DNA from: Desulfuromonadaceae bacterium
GTDB lineage: Bacteria > Desulfobacterota > Desulfuromonadia > Geobacterales > Pseudopelobacteraceae
DNA: 47,583 bases
Reading direction: 5' to 3'
NCBI GenBank assembly: GCA_028712665.1
Contig: JAQTRC010000014.1
Coordinates: forward strand, 1-47,583
Both the position numbers and the translations under genes were made by a program. The notes beneath the pieces are model-generated. The model did no database searches. It had not been told where the DNA came from and saw only the letters and a program-made list of their open reading frames with translations. Below, in pieces: positions 7,839-16,755 of this stretch (positions within the stretch are counted from its first letter, which is position 1; every line of letters begins with the position of its first letter).

Positions 7839-9098
7839 ATGCCTGAATCGACCATCCATGCCGCTTCCTGGCTGATTAATCCGGATGCTCCACCTGTTGC
7901 CGGCGGGGCTCTATTGATACGGGACGGCAAGGTGGCCGCAGTCGGCACACTCTCTGAACTGCGTCGCGCCCATTTTGTCCCTGTTGCCGAATATCCCGGC
8001 TCTGCAATTATTCCCGGTTTTGTCAATGCCCACACTCATCTGGAGCTGACCCACTTTCCCTCCTGGCATCTGCGGACCAATATCGATTACCATCCTCGAA
8101 GTTTCACGGACTGGATCATTCAGATTATCAAGGTTGCACGAGGCTTGACACCCGCTGACTATCCCCCTTCGGTGCATGAGGGGATGCGGATGTGCCTGGA
8201 ATCCGGCACTACGGCGATCGGCGAGATTCTCACCAATCCGGCTTTGACGCCGCTGTACAAAGCATCTGTTATGACCGGGCGACTCTATTTTGAGGTGTTG
8301 GGACAGGGGAGAACCAGATTCGGAGAGAAGCTGGATGCAGCAACTTCAACCGCTGCATCCGCAGAAACAGGGGCGATGACAACTGGCCTTTCTCCGCACA
8401 CCCCTTATACCATCGGCGAAGAGCATCTGCACAGGATTCGCGAGGCGGCCTCCAAAGACGGCCTGCCGCTGGCGATTCATATCTCGGAGTCTGCCGCCGA
8501 GACCGACTTGATCTTTGATTCCAGCGGACCTCTGGCAACAGATTTCTATCCCTTTGCCGGGTGGGAGCGCTACCTGACGCCTCCTCGACGCTGCAGTTCC
8601 ACAGAGCTGATGGACCGACACGGATTGCTTACGCCTGCCACACTGGCGGTTCATTGCGTCCATGTTACTCTGGCTGACGCCCGGATACTAAAGGAGCGCG
8701 GCGTCAGCATCGCTATCTGTCCCCGCAGCAACGAGCAGCTCGATGTGGGGCGTGCTCCGGTGCCCCTGTTCAAAAAGCTTGGCATACCACTCTCGCTCGG
8801 CACTGATTCATTGGCCAGCAACGACTCGCTCTCTCTCTGGGATGAGATGCGTTATGCCCTGGATGCCTTTCCGCACGACCTTGCGCCTGCCGATCTATTT
8901 CGCATGGTCACCTGCGGCGGTGCCTCGGCACTGGGTATCTCAACAAGTTGCGGTTCGCTGGAGGTTGGAAAAAGAGCCGATTTCCAGGTGGTCGGGATTA
9001 TCGGCGGCGGAGAGGGTGGCCTGCTGGAGCGCCTTGTTCAGACCGGAAGCGTGCAGGAAGTATATGCCGGAGGGGAGCGTTTTGTCGGAAAGGTGTGA
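7839..9098 (+). CDS. Amidohydrolase family deaminase (possibly aminodeoxyfutalosine or related)
   Basis: 419 residues from the ATG at 7839. This start fits the AAGGGA site better than the ATG six bases earlier, which lies directly against it. It is a metal-dependent hydrolase of the TRZ/ATZ, SAH-deaminase and guanine-deaminase group: a short beta domain, the metal motif NAHTHLEL near 63-70, a His in LAIHISES, a His in LAVHCVHV, and the metal Asp in LGTDSLASND. Substrates of this family range from S-adenosylhomocysteine and 5'-methylthioadenosine to aminodeoxyfutalosine (MqnX of the menaquinone pathway). The sequence alone does not let me choose. It starts 25 bp after panD, so it may be the last gene of the pan operon, with a terminator after it. 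Confidence 0.8.
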   Translation: MPESTIHAASWLINPDAPPVAGGALLIRDGKVAAVGTLSELRRAHFVPVAEYPGSAIIPGFVNAHTHLELTHFPSWHLRTNIDYHPRSFTDWIIQIIKVARGLTPADYPPSVHEGMRMCLESGTTAIGEILTNPALTPLYKASVMTGRLYFEVLGQGRTRFGEKLDAATSTAASAETGAMTTGLSPHTPYTIGEEHLHRIREAASKDGLPLAIHISESAAETDLIFDSSGPLATDFYPFAGWERYLTPPRRCSSTELMDRHGLLTPATLAVHCVHVTLADARILKERGVSIAICPRSNEQLDVGRAPVPLFKKLGIPLSLGTDSLASNDSLSLWDEMRYALDAFPHDLAPADLFRMVTCGGASALGISTSCGSLEVGKRADFQVVGIIGGGEGGLLERLVQTGSVQEVYAGGERFVGKV

Positions 9099-9122
9099 CT
9101 TTGCCCGCTGATTGTCGTAATA

Positions 9123-9158
9123 AAAGAGCCCTGTTGTCATGTGACGGCAGGGCTCTTT
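9123..9158. terminator. Bidirectional terminator between the amidohydrolase gene and hemL
   Basis: Perfect arms AAAGAGCCCTG (9123-9133) and CAGGGCTCTTT (9148-9158) enclose a 14-base loop. A and T runs on both sides suit termination of the two converging transcripts. Confidence 0.8.
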
Positions 9159-9185
9159 AACAATCAAATCCGTGTTCCGGCTTGT

Positions 9186-10472
9186 TTACGCAATCATCTT
9201 GAAACAGTTTGACGCAGCGGCGATGGTCTTTTCGATATCGGCTTCGCTGTGGGCGGCCGAAACGAAGGCGGTCTCGAATTGGGAAGGGGCGAGATAGATT
9301 CCCTCGTCAAGCATGCCGAGGAAATACTTTGCAAAAGCCTTTGTATCGCATTGCGATGCGGTCGGCCAGTCGAAGACTTCTCTCTTGCTGAAGAAGGCAC
9401 AGAACATACTGCCGACACGGGTGGAATAGATCGGGTAGCCGGCATCCCTAGCGGCTTTTGCAATACCTTCCGCCACCTGTCGACTTTTTTCTTCCAGTTT
9501 CTGGTAAAATCCCGGCTGTTTCAGGATATTCAGGGTAGCGATACCGGCCGACATGGCCAGAGGGTTGCCGGACAGGGTGCCGGCCTGATATACACCGCCG
9601 GAGGGGGAAAGCTTCTCCATGATTTCGCGTTTGCCGCCGAAAGCGCCCACCGGCAGGCCGCCGCCGATGATCTTGCCAAGGGTAGTCATATCGGGTGTGA
9701 CGCGATAAAGTTCCTGGACACCGCCATAGGCGACTCGGAAGCCTGACATAACCTCGTCGAAGATCAGAATGATCCCTTCGTTCGTGCATATCTCGCGCAG
9801 CCCTTCCAGAAAGCCTTCGCGGGGGGGGACGGTCCCCATGTTGCCGGCCAGCGGCTCGACGATGATGCAGGCGATTGAATCTTTATTTGCAGCGACCAAT
9901 GCCTTGACCGATTCAAGCGAATTGTATTCGGCGGTCAGGGTGTGTCTGGCAAAGTCTGCCGGCACACCGGGGGAGTCAGGTACTCCAAATGTCGCGGCGC
10001 CGGAACCGGCTTTGACGAGCAGGGCATCGGCATGGCCGTGGTAGCAGCCGGAGAATTTGAGGATATTATCGCGGCCGGTATAGCCGCGTGCCAGCCGGAT
10101 AGCGCTCATGGTCGCCTCGGTGCCCGAACTGACCATGCGCACCATTTCGATGGAGGGTACCGCTTCTATGACCATGTTGGCAAGAGTGATCTCCCGCTCG
10201 GTCGGAGCGCCGAAACTGGCGCCGCTCTCCATCGTTTTCTGCACTGCGGCAACCACATCCGGGTGGCAGTGTCCGACAATCATCGGACCCCAGGAACCGA
10301 CGTAATCCACAAAAGCATTGCCGTCTTCATCATATATGCAGCTGCCGGAGGCCTTGTTAATGAAAAGCGGATCTGCCCCGACCGATTTAAAGGCCCGGAC
10401 AGGGCTGTTGACGCCGCCGGGAATTACAGTTTTGGCCTCCTCAAAAAGCAGGCTTGAACGGGTATGGTTCAT
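9186..10472 (-). CDS. hemL: Glutamate-1-semialdehyde 2,1-aminomutase
   Basis: 428 residues from the ATG at 10472, which has AAAAGGAG ten bases upstream; an earlier in-frame ATG at 10502 has no such site. HemL moves the amino group of glutamate-1-semialdehyde to make 5-aminolevulinate, the entry to tetrapyrroles by the C5 route. It is a class III PLP aminotransferase: VNSPVRAF near the N-terminus, [14 protein letters not shown], the FDEVMSGFR segment, and the PLP lysine at 267 in [10 protein letters not shown] heme supply gene suits the heme-c sensors in the window and cytochrome-rich cells generally. It stands alone, with a terminator after it and a 150-bp spacer from the hemerythrin gene upstream. 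Confidence 0.95.
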   Translation of the reverse strand: MNHTRSSLLFEEAKTVIPGGVNSPVRAFKSVGADPLFINKASGSCIYDEDGNAFVDYVGSWGPMIVGHCHPDVVAAVQKTMESGASFGAPTEREITLANMVIEAVPSIEMVRMVSSGTEATMSAIRLARGYTGRDNILKFSGCYHGHADALLVKAGSGAATFGVPDSPGVPADFARHTLTAEYNSLESVKALVAANKDSIACIIVEPLAGNMGTVPPREGFLEGLREICTNEGIILIFDEVMSGFRVAYGGVQELYRVTPDMTTLGKIIGGGLPVGAFGGKREIMEKLSPSGGVYQAGTLSGNPLAMSAGIATLNILKQPGFYQKLEEKSRQVAEGIAKAARDAGYPIYSTRVGSMFCAFFSKREVFDWPTASQCDTKAFAKYFLGMLDEGIYLAPSQFETAFVSAAHSEADIEKTIAAASNCFKMIA

Positions 10473-10614
10473 CTCTAGGACTCCTTTTACGGTGATTTGC
10501 AAGATACGGGGAGTTTGATATGGCGGGGGTCAACGCATTCTGGTCAGCATTTCGGATCTGTCCGTATCAACGGCTATCATTGCCCTGCATGGGGGATTTC
10601 TGCCGGTGACGTTT

Positions 10615-11022
10615 TTAGAAAATGCCCCTGTCGTTAAAAAAACGTCCATACATTTTGTCTTCGCCTTGAATATGATTTGTCAGCCAATCCCTTAAGAAAT
10701 TGAGAACAGTGACACTCAAAACGCTGTTACCCTTCACAAACTCCCCTTGCAGTTCCACCACCCTCTTGAGCAATAGATCATGAGAGTTCTTTTGTCTCGA
10801 GATATCGGGGTAACCGTTGGCTTCCATCAATCTCTCTTCATCGGCAAAATGATTTTTCGTATAATCTACCAGAGAATTGAAAATGTTCCCCAGTATAACC
10901 TGACCTTCACCCCTTTGCATGGCCGAATGAAGATCATTGATAAGATTAATCAGCCCTTTGTGTTGTTCGTCAAACCTGGAAACCAGTACACTGAAAGCCG
11001 GTTGCCATTCAATTACCGACAT
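10615..11022 (-). CDS. Bacteriohemerythrin
   Basis: 135 residues from the ATG at 11022, with AGGGGG eight bases upstream; a GTG three codons earlier is poorer. Single-domain hemerythrins bind O2 at a non-heme di-iron centre. The ligand pattern is visible: H in DEQHKGLI, H and E in NHFADEERLM, H in NSHDLLL, and H-x4-D in TNHIQGEDKMYG. The helical pattern fits a four-helix bundle. No signal peptide or other domain is present, so it is cytoplasmic. Likely roles are oxygen storage, scavenging or delivery in an anaerobe. It is 37 bp downstream of the heme-c chemoreceptor gene on the same strand, so the two are probably one transcript, which links an O2-binding protein to a redox sensor. Confidence 0.9.
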   Translation of the reverse strand: MSVIEWQPAFSVLVSRFDEQHKGLINLINDLHSAMQRGEGQVILGNIFNSLVDYTKNHFADEERLMEANGYPDISRQKNSHDLLLKRVVELQGEFVKGNSVLSVTVLNFLRDWLTNHIQGEDKMYGRFFNDRGIF

Positions 11023-11059
11023 GACTGTCACCCCCTGTTAGTTCCGATTTCTAACCGGA

Positions 11060-13138
11060 TTACTCCTTGCTTAAATAGCCGATTCTGACGCCTCCCCAAT
11101 GCCTGCCTGCAATGGTTATCGGTGTCGACATGTCGTTCATGACTTCACCGGTATCACGCATATAGGTCTGAAGAAGGAATGGCTCTTCATTGGTGGCGCA
11201 ACGGATTCCGGTGCGGTCATTAAAGAGACGTTTGGTTCTGTTGCCGTCCTTGTCTTTCTGTGGATCGCCGGTCAGAGGTTTGGTATAGCGGAGATTATGC
11301 GAAGGAACGTAGCCGGAACGGTCGACGCAGATGGCATAGAACATCCCTTTGTCTTTCCCAACGATTTCTTCCTGGATCGGAGAGATTATTTCGTCAAACA
11401 AACGGTCAAAAGTGGTGCTGAATTTCTGTGGACTGGTATTCGGGATCGGCTTGTAATCTGTGCTGAACAGTGCCTCCCGCCCGATCCGTCCGGATGAAAT
11501 TGCGCTCTCAAGAGCTTCTGTAGCCCGGTCTCTCAATTCGACAGCGCACGCTTTTACCGTGTCATGGTAGTTGCCCACTTTGAATTTTCCGACTGTAGTA
11601 TAAATTTTCTCCGCTGTCTGAGTAAGTTCACTAAAGGTTGAAACGGATTTTTCCATCTGTGTCTGGATAGTTTGAGATGTTTCGGAAACCAGATGAATTT
11701 TGGATGCGATATCGGATGTCGTTGCACCCTGCTCTTCGGTTGCTGTGGCTATCGAATTGATCATGGCTGCCGATTCGGTAGCCAGAGCGAGGATGGCCGA
11801 GATTTGGTCGCTTGCCCTGTTGGAGTTGATGATCCCGGTTTCAACGCGCACTTTTTCAGCTTCGATAGATTTCATGGCCGCGCTGATGTCGCCCTGGATG
11901 GCCTTTATTATAGTGGCAATCTGTTGAGTGGAGGCTGAAGTCTTGCCCGAAAGATTTTTTACCTCGTCAGCCACAACGGCAAAGCCTCGTCCGGCTTCGC
12001 CGGCCCGTGCCGCCTCAATCGCAGCATTCAATGCCAGCAGATTCGTCTGGTCGGCTACATCTTCGATCAGGCCGACAATCTCGCCTATCTGCGCGGATGA
12101 TTTTTCAAGTCGCCCCATCACACCCAATGTTTCCTCAACCCCTGCCTTGATCTGGTCAATGCTCTTGGCCGTTTCTCCAACGACATTGCGACCGCTAACG
12201 GCTGATTCGTCGACCTGTTGTGAAAGGTCGGATGCTTTGGCGGTGGTGATCGCAACATCATTAAGTGTTGCCGACATCTCCTCGGAAGCGACAGCTACCG
12301 AAGCCGCCAGCTCCTTCTGCTCGAAAATGGCGGCCGCCAGCTTTTCGATACCCCCCATCGTACGGCAGGAGGAGATAGCCACATTCCCCGCCTGATCATA
12401 AATATCCGAGATTATTTCCCTCAATTTGGAGATAAGTCTGTTGACCCCCTCTGTCAGTACGCCGATCTCATCAGTGGAAGTAACCTTTAGTTGCGCCGTA
12501 AGATCGCCTTCTCCCTTTGAGAGAAGATCCACACTTTTCGAAACATTTACAACATTTTTGATTATTGTCAGGCGGAAGAAGAGGTACATGCAGCCGACTA
12601 TCAGCACAAAACAGAGCGCCCCGAGGGAGCAGAGCATGATGACAAGTTTTTTTGCGCTGTTATAGCCATCTTCCATCGAGCTGGTCAGCTTGATGGCTCC
12701 GTTAAAGCCCTCTTCCGGATGACATGATTTGCAGCGCTGCTCATTGGGCATAGGAATAACATGGATCAGTGCGTTCACCCCCTGCACTTTCTCTCTTAAC
12801 TGAATCTGCCCCCCTTTTTTGAAGGAGTCCAGCACCAGCTGGTCAGGGACAGAGCCGCCGGCCGTTTTCCCATTCTTGCCGTGAACGGAGAGGTCCAGCA
12901 CCGTTTTTTTAGTTTTCAACCCCTGCACAAATCGGATAACGGATTCCGGTTCATTTCTCATCATGTAATCTTCAACGGTCTGCCTGATTATGGAGGCAGA
13001 TTCCTGGGATGCTTCACTCTGCAGCTTCAGCGTAGAATTTATACTCATCCATAGCGCAGTAACGCCGAGGACGCTGAAACCTACGAAAAGAGTGATTCCG
13101 ATGATAAGAAATACTTTGGTGGACAGGTTCAATTTCAT
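11060..13138 (-). CDS. Chemoreceptor with periplasmic c-heme sensor and extra C-terminal domain
   Basis: 692 residues from the ATG at 13138, with GAGGTG six bases upstream. Order: membrane segment (about 9-31), periplasmic sensor with the heme-c motif CKSCH at 136-140, second membrane segment (about 165-190), HAMP, methyl-accepting domain with a canonical tip ([18 protein letters not shown]), then about 130 extra residues. Periplasmic PAS-type sensors with one c heme are known from Geobacter chemoreceptors, and this fits that class; it should sense redox state or a small gas. The C-terminal part ([15 protein letters not shown] ... [10 protein letters not shown]) reads like a cytoplasmic PAS/Cache fold, an unusual second input after the signalling hairpin. 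It is probably co-transcribed with the hemerythrin gene downstream and is divergent from nuo. Confidence 0.88.
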   Translation of the reverse strand: MKLNLSTKVFLIIGITLFVGFSVLGVTALWMSINSTLKLQSEASQESASIIRQTVEDYMMRNEPESVIRFVQGLKTKKTVLDLSVHGKNGKTAGGSVPDQLVLDSFKKGGQIQLREKVQGVNALIHVIPMPNEQRCKSCHPEEGFNGAIKLTSSMEDGYNSAKKLVIMLCSLGALCFVLIVGCMYLFFRLTIIKNVVNVSKSVDLLSKGEGDLTAQLKVTSTDEIGVLTEGVNRLISKLREIISDIYDQAGNVAISSCRTMGGIEKLAAAIFEQKELAASVAVASEEMSATLNDVAITTAKASDLSQQVDESAVSGRNVVGETAKSIDQIKAGVEETLGVMGRLEKSSAQIGEIVGLIEDVADQTNLLALNAAIEAARAGEAGRGFAVVADEVKNLSGKTSASTQQIATIIKAIQGDISAAMKSIEAEKVRVETGIINSNRASDQISAILALATESAAMINSIATATEEQGATTSDIASKIHLVSETSQTIQTQMEKSVSTFSELTQTAEKIYTTVGKFKVGNYHDTVKACAVELRDRATEALESAISSGRIGREALFSTDYKPIPNTSPQKFSTTFDRLFDEIISPIQEEIVGKDKGMFYAICVDRSGYVPSHNLRYTKPLTGDPQKDKDGNRTKRLFNDRTGIRCATNEEPFLLQTYMRDTGEVMNDMSTPITIAGRHWGGVRIGYLSKE

Positions 13139-13234
13139 ATTTGGCACCTCTATCTCGACTTTGAGTAATGGAAGTTTTTCTGAATGCCTGCGAGTTTTAA
13201 GAATACTATCTGTTTAATTAAAAACTGGCTAGGC

Positions 13235-13242
13235 TGTATACA
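13235..13242. promoter_or_regulatory. TGTATACA palindrome upstream of the heme chemoreceptor gene
   Basis: A perfect TGTATACA lies about 100 bp before the leftward chemoreceptor start, in the spacer it shares with nuoA. The same 8-mer occurs at 13358 and 269. No convincing promoter hexamers are seen beside it, so its target gene is uncertain. Confidence 0.35.
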
Positions 13243-13318
13243 TGATTTTGGGCGAAAAGTAAAATGAATAAAAGAGCGGGGGAAACAAAAAAATCGATCA
13301 AAAAATAGGAAAAACCGC

Positions 13319-13371
13319 TTGACAAAGAATTTTAAATACCCTACTTTCGCAACGTTTTGTATACAGTATAC
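13319..13371 (+). promoter_or_regulatory. Probable nuo promoter and double GTATAC operator
   Basis: TTGACA (13319-13324) is followed by 17 bp and TACTTT (13342-13347), a fair sigma-70 pair. Just downstream, near the expected start of transcription, lies GTATAC-a-GTATAC (13359-13371), two palindromes separated by one base. A repressor there would block nuo transcription. In Geobacter a repressor named HgtR is known to control citrate synthase and nuo genes; I do not recall its motif well enough to assign this site. Confidence 0.5.
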
Positions 13372-13395
13372 TGTGCGCAGTGAGGAGGGTTTTAA

Positions 13396-13752
13396 ATGCT
13401 TGGTGCATACCTGCCAATATTACTTCTGGTGCTCGTGGCGATCGGCTTCGGGCTTTGCTCGCTTGTTTTCTCTTCCCTTATCGGCCAGAAAAAACCGTCA
13501 AAAGTTAAACTTCAACCATATGAGAGCGGCTGTGATCCGGTCGGAACCGCCCGAGAGCGCTTTTCGATCAAATTCTATCTGATTGCCATGCTGTTCATCC
13601 TGTTCGATATTGAGGCGGTGTTCCTCTATCCTTGGGCTATCCTCTACAAGAAGCTCGGTATGTTCGGTCTGATCGAAATGGGTGTTTTTATCGTAATACT
13701 ATTTGTCGGTTATATTTATGTGTGGAAAAAAGGAGCACTGGAATGGGAGTAG
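13396..13752 (+). CDS. nuoA: NADH-quinone oxidoreductase subunit A
   Basis: 118 residues, normal length. NuoA is a three-helix membrane subunit of complex I next to the quinone site, where electrons from NADH reach menaquinone while protons are pumped. Helices lie near 5-29, 61-80 and 88-110. The family motif YESGCDP (about 42-48) and the [12 protein letters not shown] segment are clear. It is the first gene of a 14-gene operon in the usual order A to N. GAGGAGGG lies about eight bases before the ATG. The stop overlaps the start of nuoB by 10 bp. Confidence 0.96.
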   Translation: MLGAYLPILLLVLVAIGFGLCSLVFSSLIGQKKPSKVKLQPYESGCDPVGTARERFSIKFYLIAMLFILFDIEAVFLYPWAILYKKLGMFGLIEMGVFIVILFVGYIYVWKKGALEWE

Positions 13753-14258
13753 AGAATCCGCTTGGCGAAAATATTATCACCACATCGCTTGACAAGCTGG
13801 TCAACTGGTCCAGGAAGTCGTCCATCTGGCCTATGACTTTCGGTCTGGCCTGTTGTGCTATCGAGATGATGGCAACCGGCGCTTCCCACAATGACCTTGA
13901 CCGCTTCGGCATCATTTTCCGCGCTTCTCCCCGCCAGTCCGACTGTATTATCATCGCCGGCACGGTCACCAAGAAGATGCTGCCTGTTATCAAGACCGTC
14001 TACGAGCAGATGCCGGAGCCGAAATGGGTTATCGCCATGGGCGCTTGCGCCTGCTCGGGAGGAATCTTCGATACCTACAGCGTTGTTCAGGGTATCGACG
14101 AGGCGCTACCGGTAGATGTGTATATCCCCGGCTGTCCTCCTCGTCCCGAAGCGCTGCTGTTTGGTCTCATCAAGCTGCAGGATAAGATATGGAACGATAA
14201 AAACTCCTTCGGTTCCTCAATTGGCCTGGGTGATCGGATCGAGTCGGTTGTCTCCTGA
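13743..14258 (+). CDS. nuoB: NADH-quinone oxidoreductase subunit B
   Basis: 171 residues from the ATG at 13743, inside the last codons of nuoA. NuoB holds cluster N2, the last iron-sulfur centre before the quinone. Its ligands are visible: the tandem Cys of [10 protein letters not shown], the Cys of GACACSGG, and the Cys of IPGCPPRPE. An upstream in-frame extension to 13632 is antiparallel to nuoA coding sense and is not used. The 10-bp overlap with nuoA implies coupled translation. Confidence 0.96.
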   Translation: MGVENPLGENIITTSLDKLVNWSRKSSIWPMTFGLACCAIEMMATGASHNDLDRFGIIFRASPRQSDCIIIAGTVTKKMLPVIKTVYEQMPEPKWVIAMGACACSGGIFDTYSVVQGIDEALPVDVYIPGCPPRPEALLFGLIKLQDKIWNDKNSFGSSIGLGDRIESVVS

Positions 14259-14315
14259 TTTTCTGTAGCGAGCTTAAAGAAACATTCTCAAATCCCAGAA
14301 AAAGGGTTGGATATC

Positions 14316-14804
14316 ATGGCAGAAAATAATCGTGCAGTACTGAAACTGAAGGAAAAGTTCGCCGCTTCCATCATTGATGTTGTCGAATTCAGGGGAGAAG
14401 TGACGGTAACAGTAGCGAAAGATTCCATTATCGATATTCTTTCGTTCCTCAAGCTATCACTTCAGTACAACCTGCTTACAGACCTTACCGCAATCGACTA
14501 CTTGGGCAAGAAGGAAGATCGCTTCATGATGGTCTACCTTCTATGCTCGATTCCCAACAAGGATCGCCTGCGAATAAAAACGCCGGTATCCGAAGCCGAT
14601 TGCAGAATCCCCAGCGCCACGCAGGTATGGGGAACCGCCAACTGGCTTGAACGTGAAGTGTTTGACCTTTTTGGCGTTACATTCGACGAGCATCCGGACC
14701 TCCGTCGTATTCTGATGACCGATGACTGGGTAGGCCACCCGCTTCGCAAGGACTACCCGCTTCAAGGCCCGGACCGCGAACCCTACAAAGGGCGCTTGTC
14801 CTAG
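14316..14804 (+). CDS. nuoC: NADH-quinone oxidoreductase subunit C
   Basis: 162 residues from the ATG at 14316, with AAAGGG nine bases upstream; the in-frame TTG at 14307 lies against that site and is less likely. NuoC is the 30-kDa subunit of the peripheral arm. The family signature is present as WLEREVFDLFGVTFDEHPDLRRILMTDDW (given in part), followed by GHPLRKDYPL. It is separate from nuoD, unlike the fused NuoCD of E. coli. A 118-bp spacer with a REP-like repeat copy follows. Confidence 0.95.
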   Translation: MAENNRAVLKLKEKFAASIIDVVEFRGEVTVTVAKDSIIDILSFLKLSLQYNLLTDLTAIDYLGKKEDRFMMVYLLCSIPNKDRLRIKTPVSEADCRIPSATQVWGTANWLEREVFDLFGVTFDEHPDLRRILMTDDWVGHPLRKDYPLQGPDREPYKGRLS

Positions 14805-14816
14805 TCCGGATAAGCT

Positions 14817-14832
14817 GGATAAGTGCGTTAAC
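14817..14832 (-). repeat. Copy of the GTTAACGCACTTATCC repeat
   Basis: The nuoC-nuoD spacer holds, on the minus strand, a 16-mer identical to that at 43491-43506. A CGCACTTATCC part is shared with the inverted repeat at 5437. The same spacer contains AAGCTGG and CCAGCTT arms about 50 bp apart. There is no coding content. Confidence 0.5.
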
Positions 14833-14922
14833 GAAGTTATTTCACGCTGGAAACGCAGAAAAGAGCTTCCAGCTTGTCAATAAAAAGTCGTTTTTGTATT
14901 TCGATCATAGAAGAGGCGATAC

Positions 14923-16095
14923 ATGGCTACTACAGAAACAATGACACTCAATATGGGTCCGCAACACCCCAGTACCCACGGGGTCTTGAGACTCGTTCTC
15001 GAACTGGACGGAGAGGTGATTGTCAAGATCACTCCTCATATCGGCTATCTGCACCGCGGCATAGAGAAGCTCTCCGAGCATCGCACCTATCACCAGATAC
15101 TGCCGCTGACCGACCGGCTCGATTACCTGGCGCCCATGAGCAACAACCTGGGGTATATCGTGGCAGTCGAAAAGCTGATGGCGGTCGAGGTGCCGGAACG
15201 CGCCGAAACGATAAGGATAATCATGGCCGAGTTGACCAGGCTCGAATCGCATCTGGTCTGGATTGCATGCCATGCTCTCGATATCGGTGCCATGACGGTT
15301 TTTATCTATGCCTTCCGTGAGCGTGAAACGGTCATGGAGATCTATGAACTGATCTCAGGCGCCCGTATGACATCCAACTTCTTCCGTGTCGGCGGCCTCT
15401 CGCAGGACGTGCCGGAAGAGTTTGTGAAAAAAGTCGGCGATTTTGTCGATGCCATGCCCGGCTACCTCGATCAGTACGAGGGGCTCCTTACAACAAACCC
15501 GATCTGGGTCAAGCGTACGGTCGGGAACGGCGTCATCTCCGCCGAGGACGCCGTAGATATCGGCCTCACCGGTCCTGCGCTGCGGGGATCGGGTGTCGAT
15601 TGGGATCTGCGACGGGATAATCCATACAGCGGCTACGACAAATACCAGTTCAAGGTGCCGGTGGGTGAAAACTGCGACACCTATGACCGGTACAAAGTAC
15701 GTCTGATCGAGATGCGCGAAGCCTGCAAGATTGTCCGTCAGGCTCTTGACAGACTCAAGCCGGGACCGGTGCTGGCTGACTGCCCGCAGGTCTGCTATCC
15801 TCCGAAAGAAAACGTCTACAACAGCATTGAGGGTCTGATACACCACTTCAAGATCGCTTCCGAAGGGTTCCCGGCTCCGGTAGGAGAAGTATACCAGGGA
15901 GTCGAGGCCCCCAAGGGGGAACTGGGATTCTATATTGTCAGCGATGGTGGCAACAAGCCGTACCGTTTGAGAATTCGTCCCCCCTCATTCGTGAACCTGC
16001 AGGCTATCGAAAAGATGTGCCTCGGTTCAATGGTTGCCGATCTGGTTGCCGTGATTGGTACGCTGGATATAGTTCTGGGCGAAATTGACAGATAA
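14923..16095 (+). CDS. nuoD: NADH-quinone oxidoreductase subunit D
   Basis: 390 residues, the usual length for an unfused NuoD. This 49-kDa subunit shapes the quinone-binding cavity together with NuoB. It begins with the familiar MTLNMGPQHPSTHGVLRL and GYLHRGIEKL; LPLTDRLDYLAPMSNN, WDLRRDNPYSGYD and RIRPPSFVNLQ are further signatures. Ancestral nickel ligands of the related hydrogenases are absent, as expected for complex I. Good start at 14923 with GAGGCG upstream. Confidence 0.96.
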   Translation: MATTETMTLNMGPQHPSTHGVLRLVLELDGEVIVKITPHIGYLHRGIEKLSEHRTYHQILPLTDRLDYLAPMSNNLGYIVAVEKLMAVEVPERAETIRIIMAELTRLESHLVWIACHALDIGAMTVFIYAFRERETVMEIYELISGARMTSNFFRVGGLSQDVPEEFVKKVGDFVDAMPGYLDQYEGLLTTNPIWVKRTVGNGVISAEDAVDIGLTGPALRGSGVDWDLRRDNPYSGYDKYQFKVPVGENCDTYDRYKVRLIEMREACKIVRQALDRLKPGPVLADCPQVCYPPKENVYNSIEGLIHHFKIASEGFPAPVGEVYQGVEAPKGELGFYIVSDGGNKPYRLRIRPPSFVNLQAIEKMCLGSMVADLVAVIGTLDIVLGEIDR

Positions 16096-16131
16096 CTTCT
16101 GGCTTCTAAGCAACTCTGATGCAGAGTGATA

Positions 16132-16186
16132 AGTAAGTCGCTAATTATGTTCAATCAAAAAAAGTTGAAATAATTAGTTGCTTACT
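16132..16186. repeat. Large imperfect inverted repeat between nuoD and nuoE
   Basis: Arms AGTAAG-tcg-CTAATTAT-g-TTCAA (16132-16154) and TTGAA-ATAATTAG-ttg-CTTACT (16165-16186) enclose a ten-base A-rich loop. The hairpin ends four bases before the nuoE ribosome-binding site. It has no T tail, so it is more likely an RNA-stability or translation element than a terminator. A smaller CTCTG-atg-CAGAG hairpin lies just upstream (about 16114-16126). Confidence 0.55.
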
Positions 16187-16203
16187 AAAAGGAGATGGCG
16201 CGC

Positions 16204-16716
16204 ATGAGTGACGCGGTAGCGCAGCAGACTGAAGAGCAGGAACCGGTAATTGACCTTTCCATCGCGGATTCGGTAATCGACAAATATATAGACATTCCAG
16301 GAAACTTGATGCCTGTACTTCAAGGAGTACAGGATGAGTATGGATACATACCGCGCATGGTGGCCGATCACATCGCCGAGCGGTTGAATGTCTACCCCAG
16401 TCAGATCTACGGCGTACTTACCTTCTACGCCCAGTTTCATCTAAAGCCACGTGGCAAGTTCATTATTAGGGTTTGTGTCGGAACAGCCTGCCATGTCCAA
16501 GGGGCTCCGCGTATTGTGGAAACGTTCTTTGACAAGTTGCACATCGGTCACGCCGAAACAAGTCCCGACCTGCGCTTTACCTTCGAGAAGGTTGCATGTC
16601 TGGGAGCCTGTGGTATGGCGCCGTTGGCAATGGTCAATGATTCCACCTATGGTGGCATGACGGTGCAGAAGGTCGATGAAATCATTTCCGACTACAGTCA
16701 GCGGCCGATGAAATAG
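16204..16716 (+). CDS. nuoE: NADH-quinone oxidoreductase subunit E
   Basis: 170 residues from the ATG at 16204. AAGGAG lies nine bases before it, while the earlier in-frame ATG at 16195 touches that site. NuoE is the 24-kDa thioredoxin-fold subunit carrying the N1a [2Fe-2S] cluster. All four ligands are visible: CVGTAC (C-x4-C) and CLGAC (C-x3-C). The N-terminal helical part (IDKYIDIPGNLMPVLQGVQDE) is typical. It forms the NADH-input module with NuoF and NuoG. The upstream gap carries a long hairpin that may set its expression relative to nuoA-D. Confidence 0.95.
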   Translation: MSDAVAQQTEEQEPVIDLSIADSVIDKYIDIPGNLMPVLQGVQDEYGYIPRMVADHIAERLNVYPSQIYGVLTFYAQFHLKPRGKFIIRVCVGTACHVQGAPRIVETFFDKLHIGHAETSPDLRFTFEKVACLGACGMAPLAMVNDSTYGGMTVQKVDEIISDYSQRPMK

Positions 16717-16755
16717 CACGTAGCTCGAAACTATCCAGCAGGGGACAATTCAGTC

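Noticed and set aside
7016-8035. Minus-strand ORF spanning panC, panD and the amidohydrolase start
   Set aside because: It crosses three convincing genes and their ribosome-binding sites and resembles no family.
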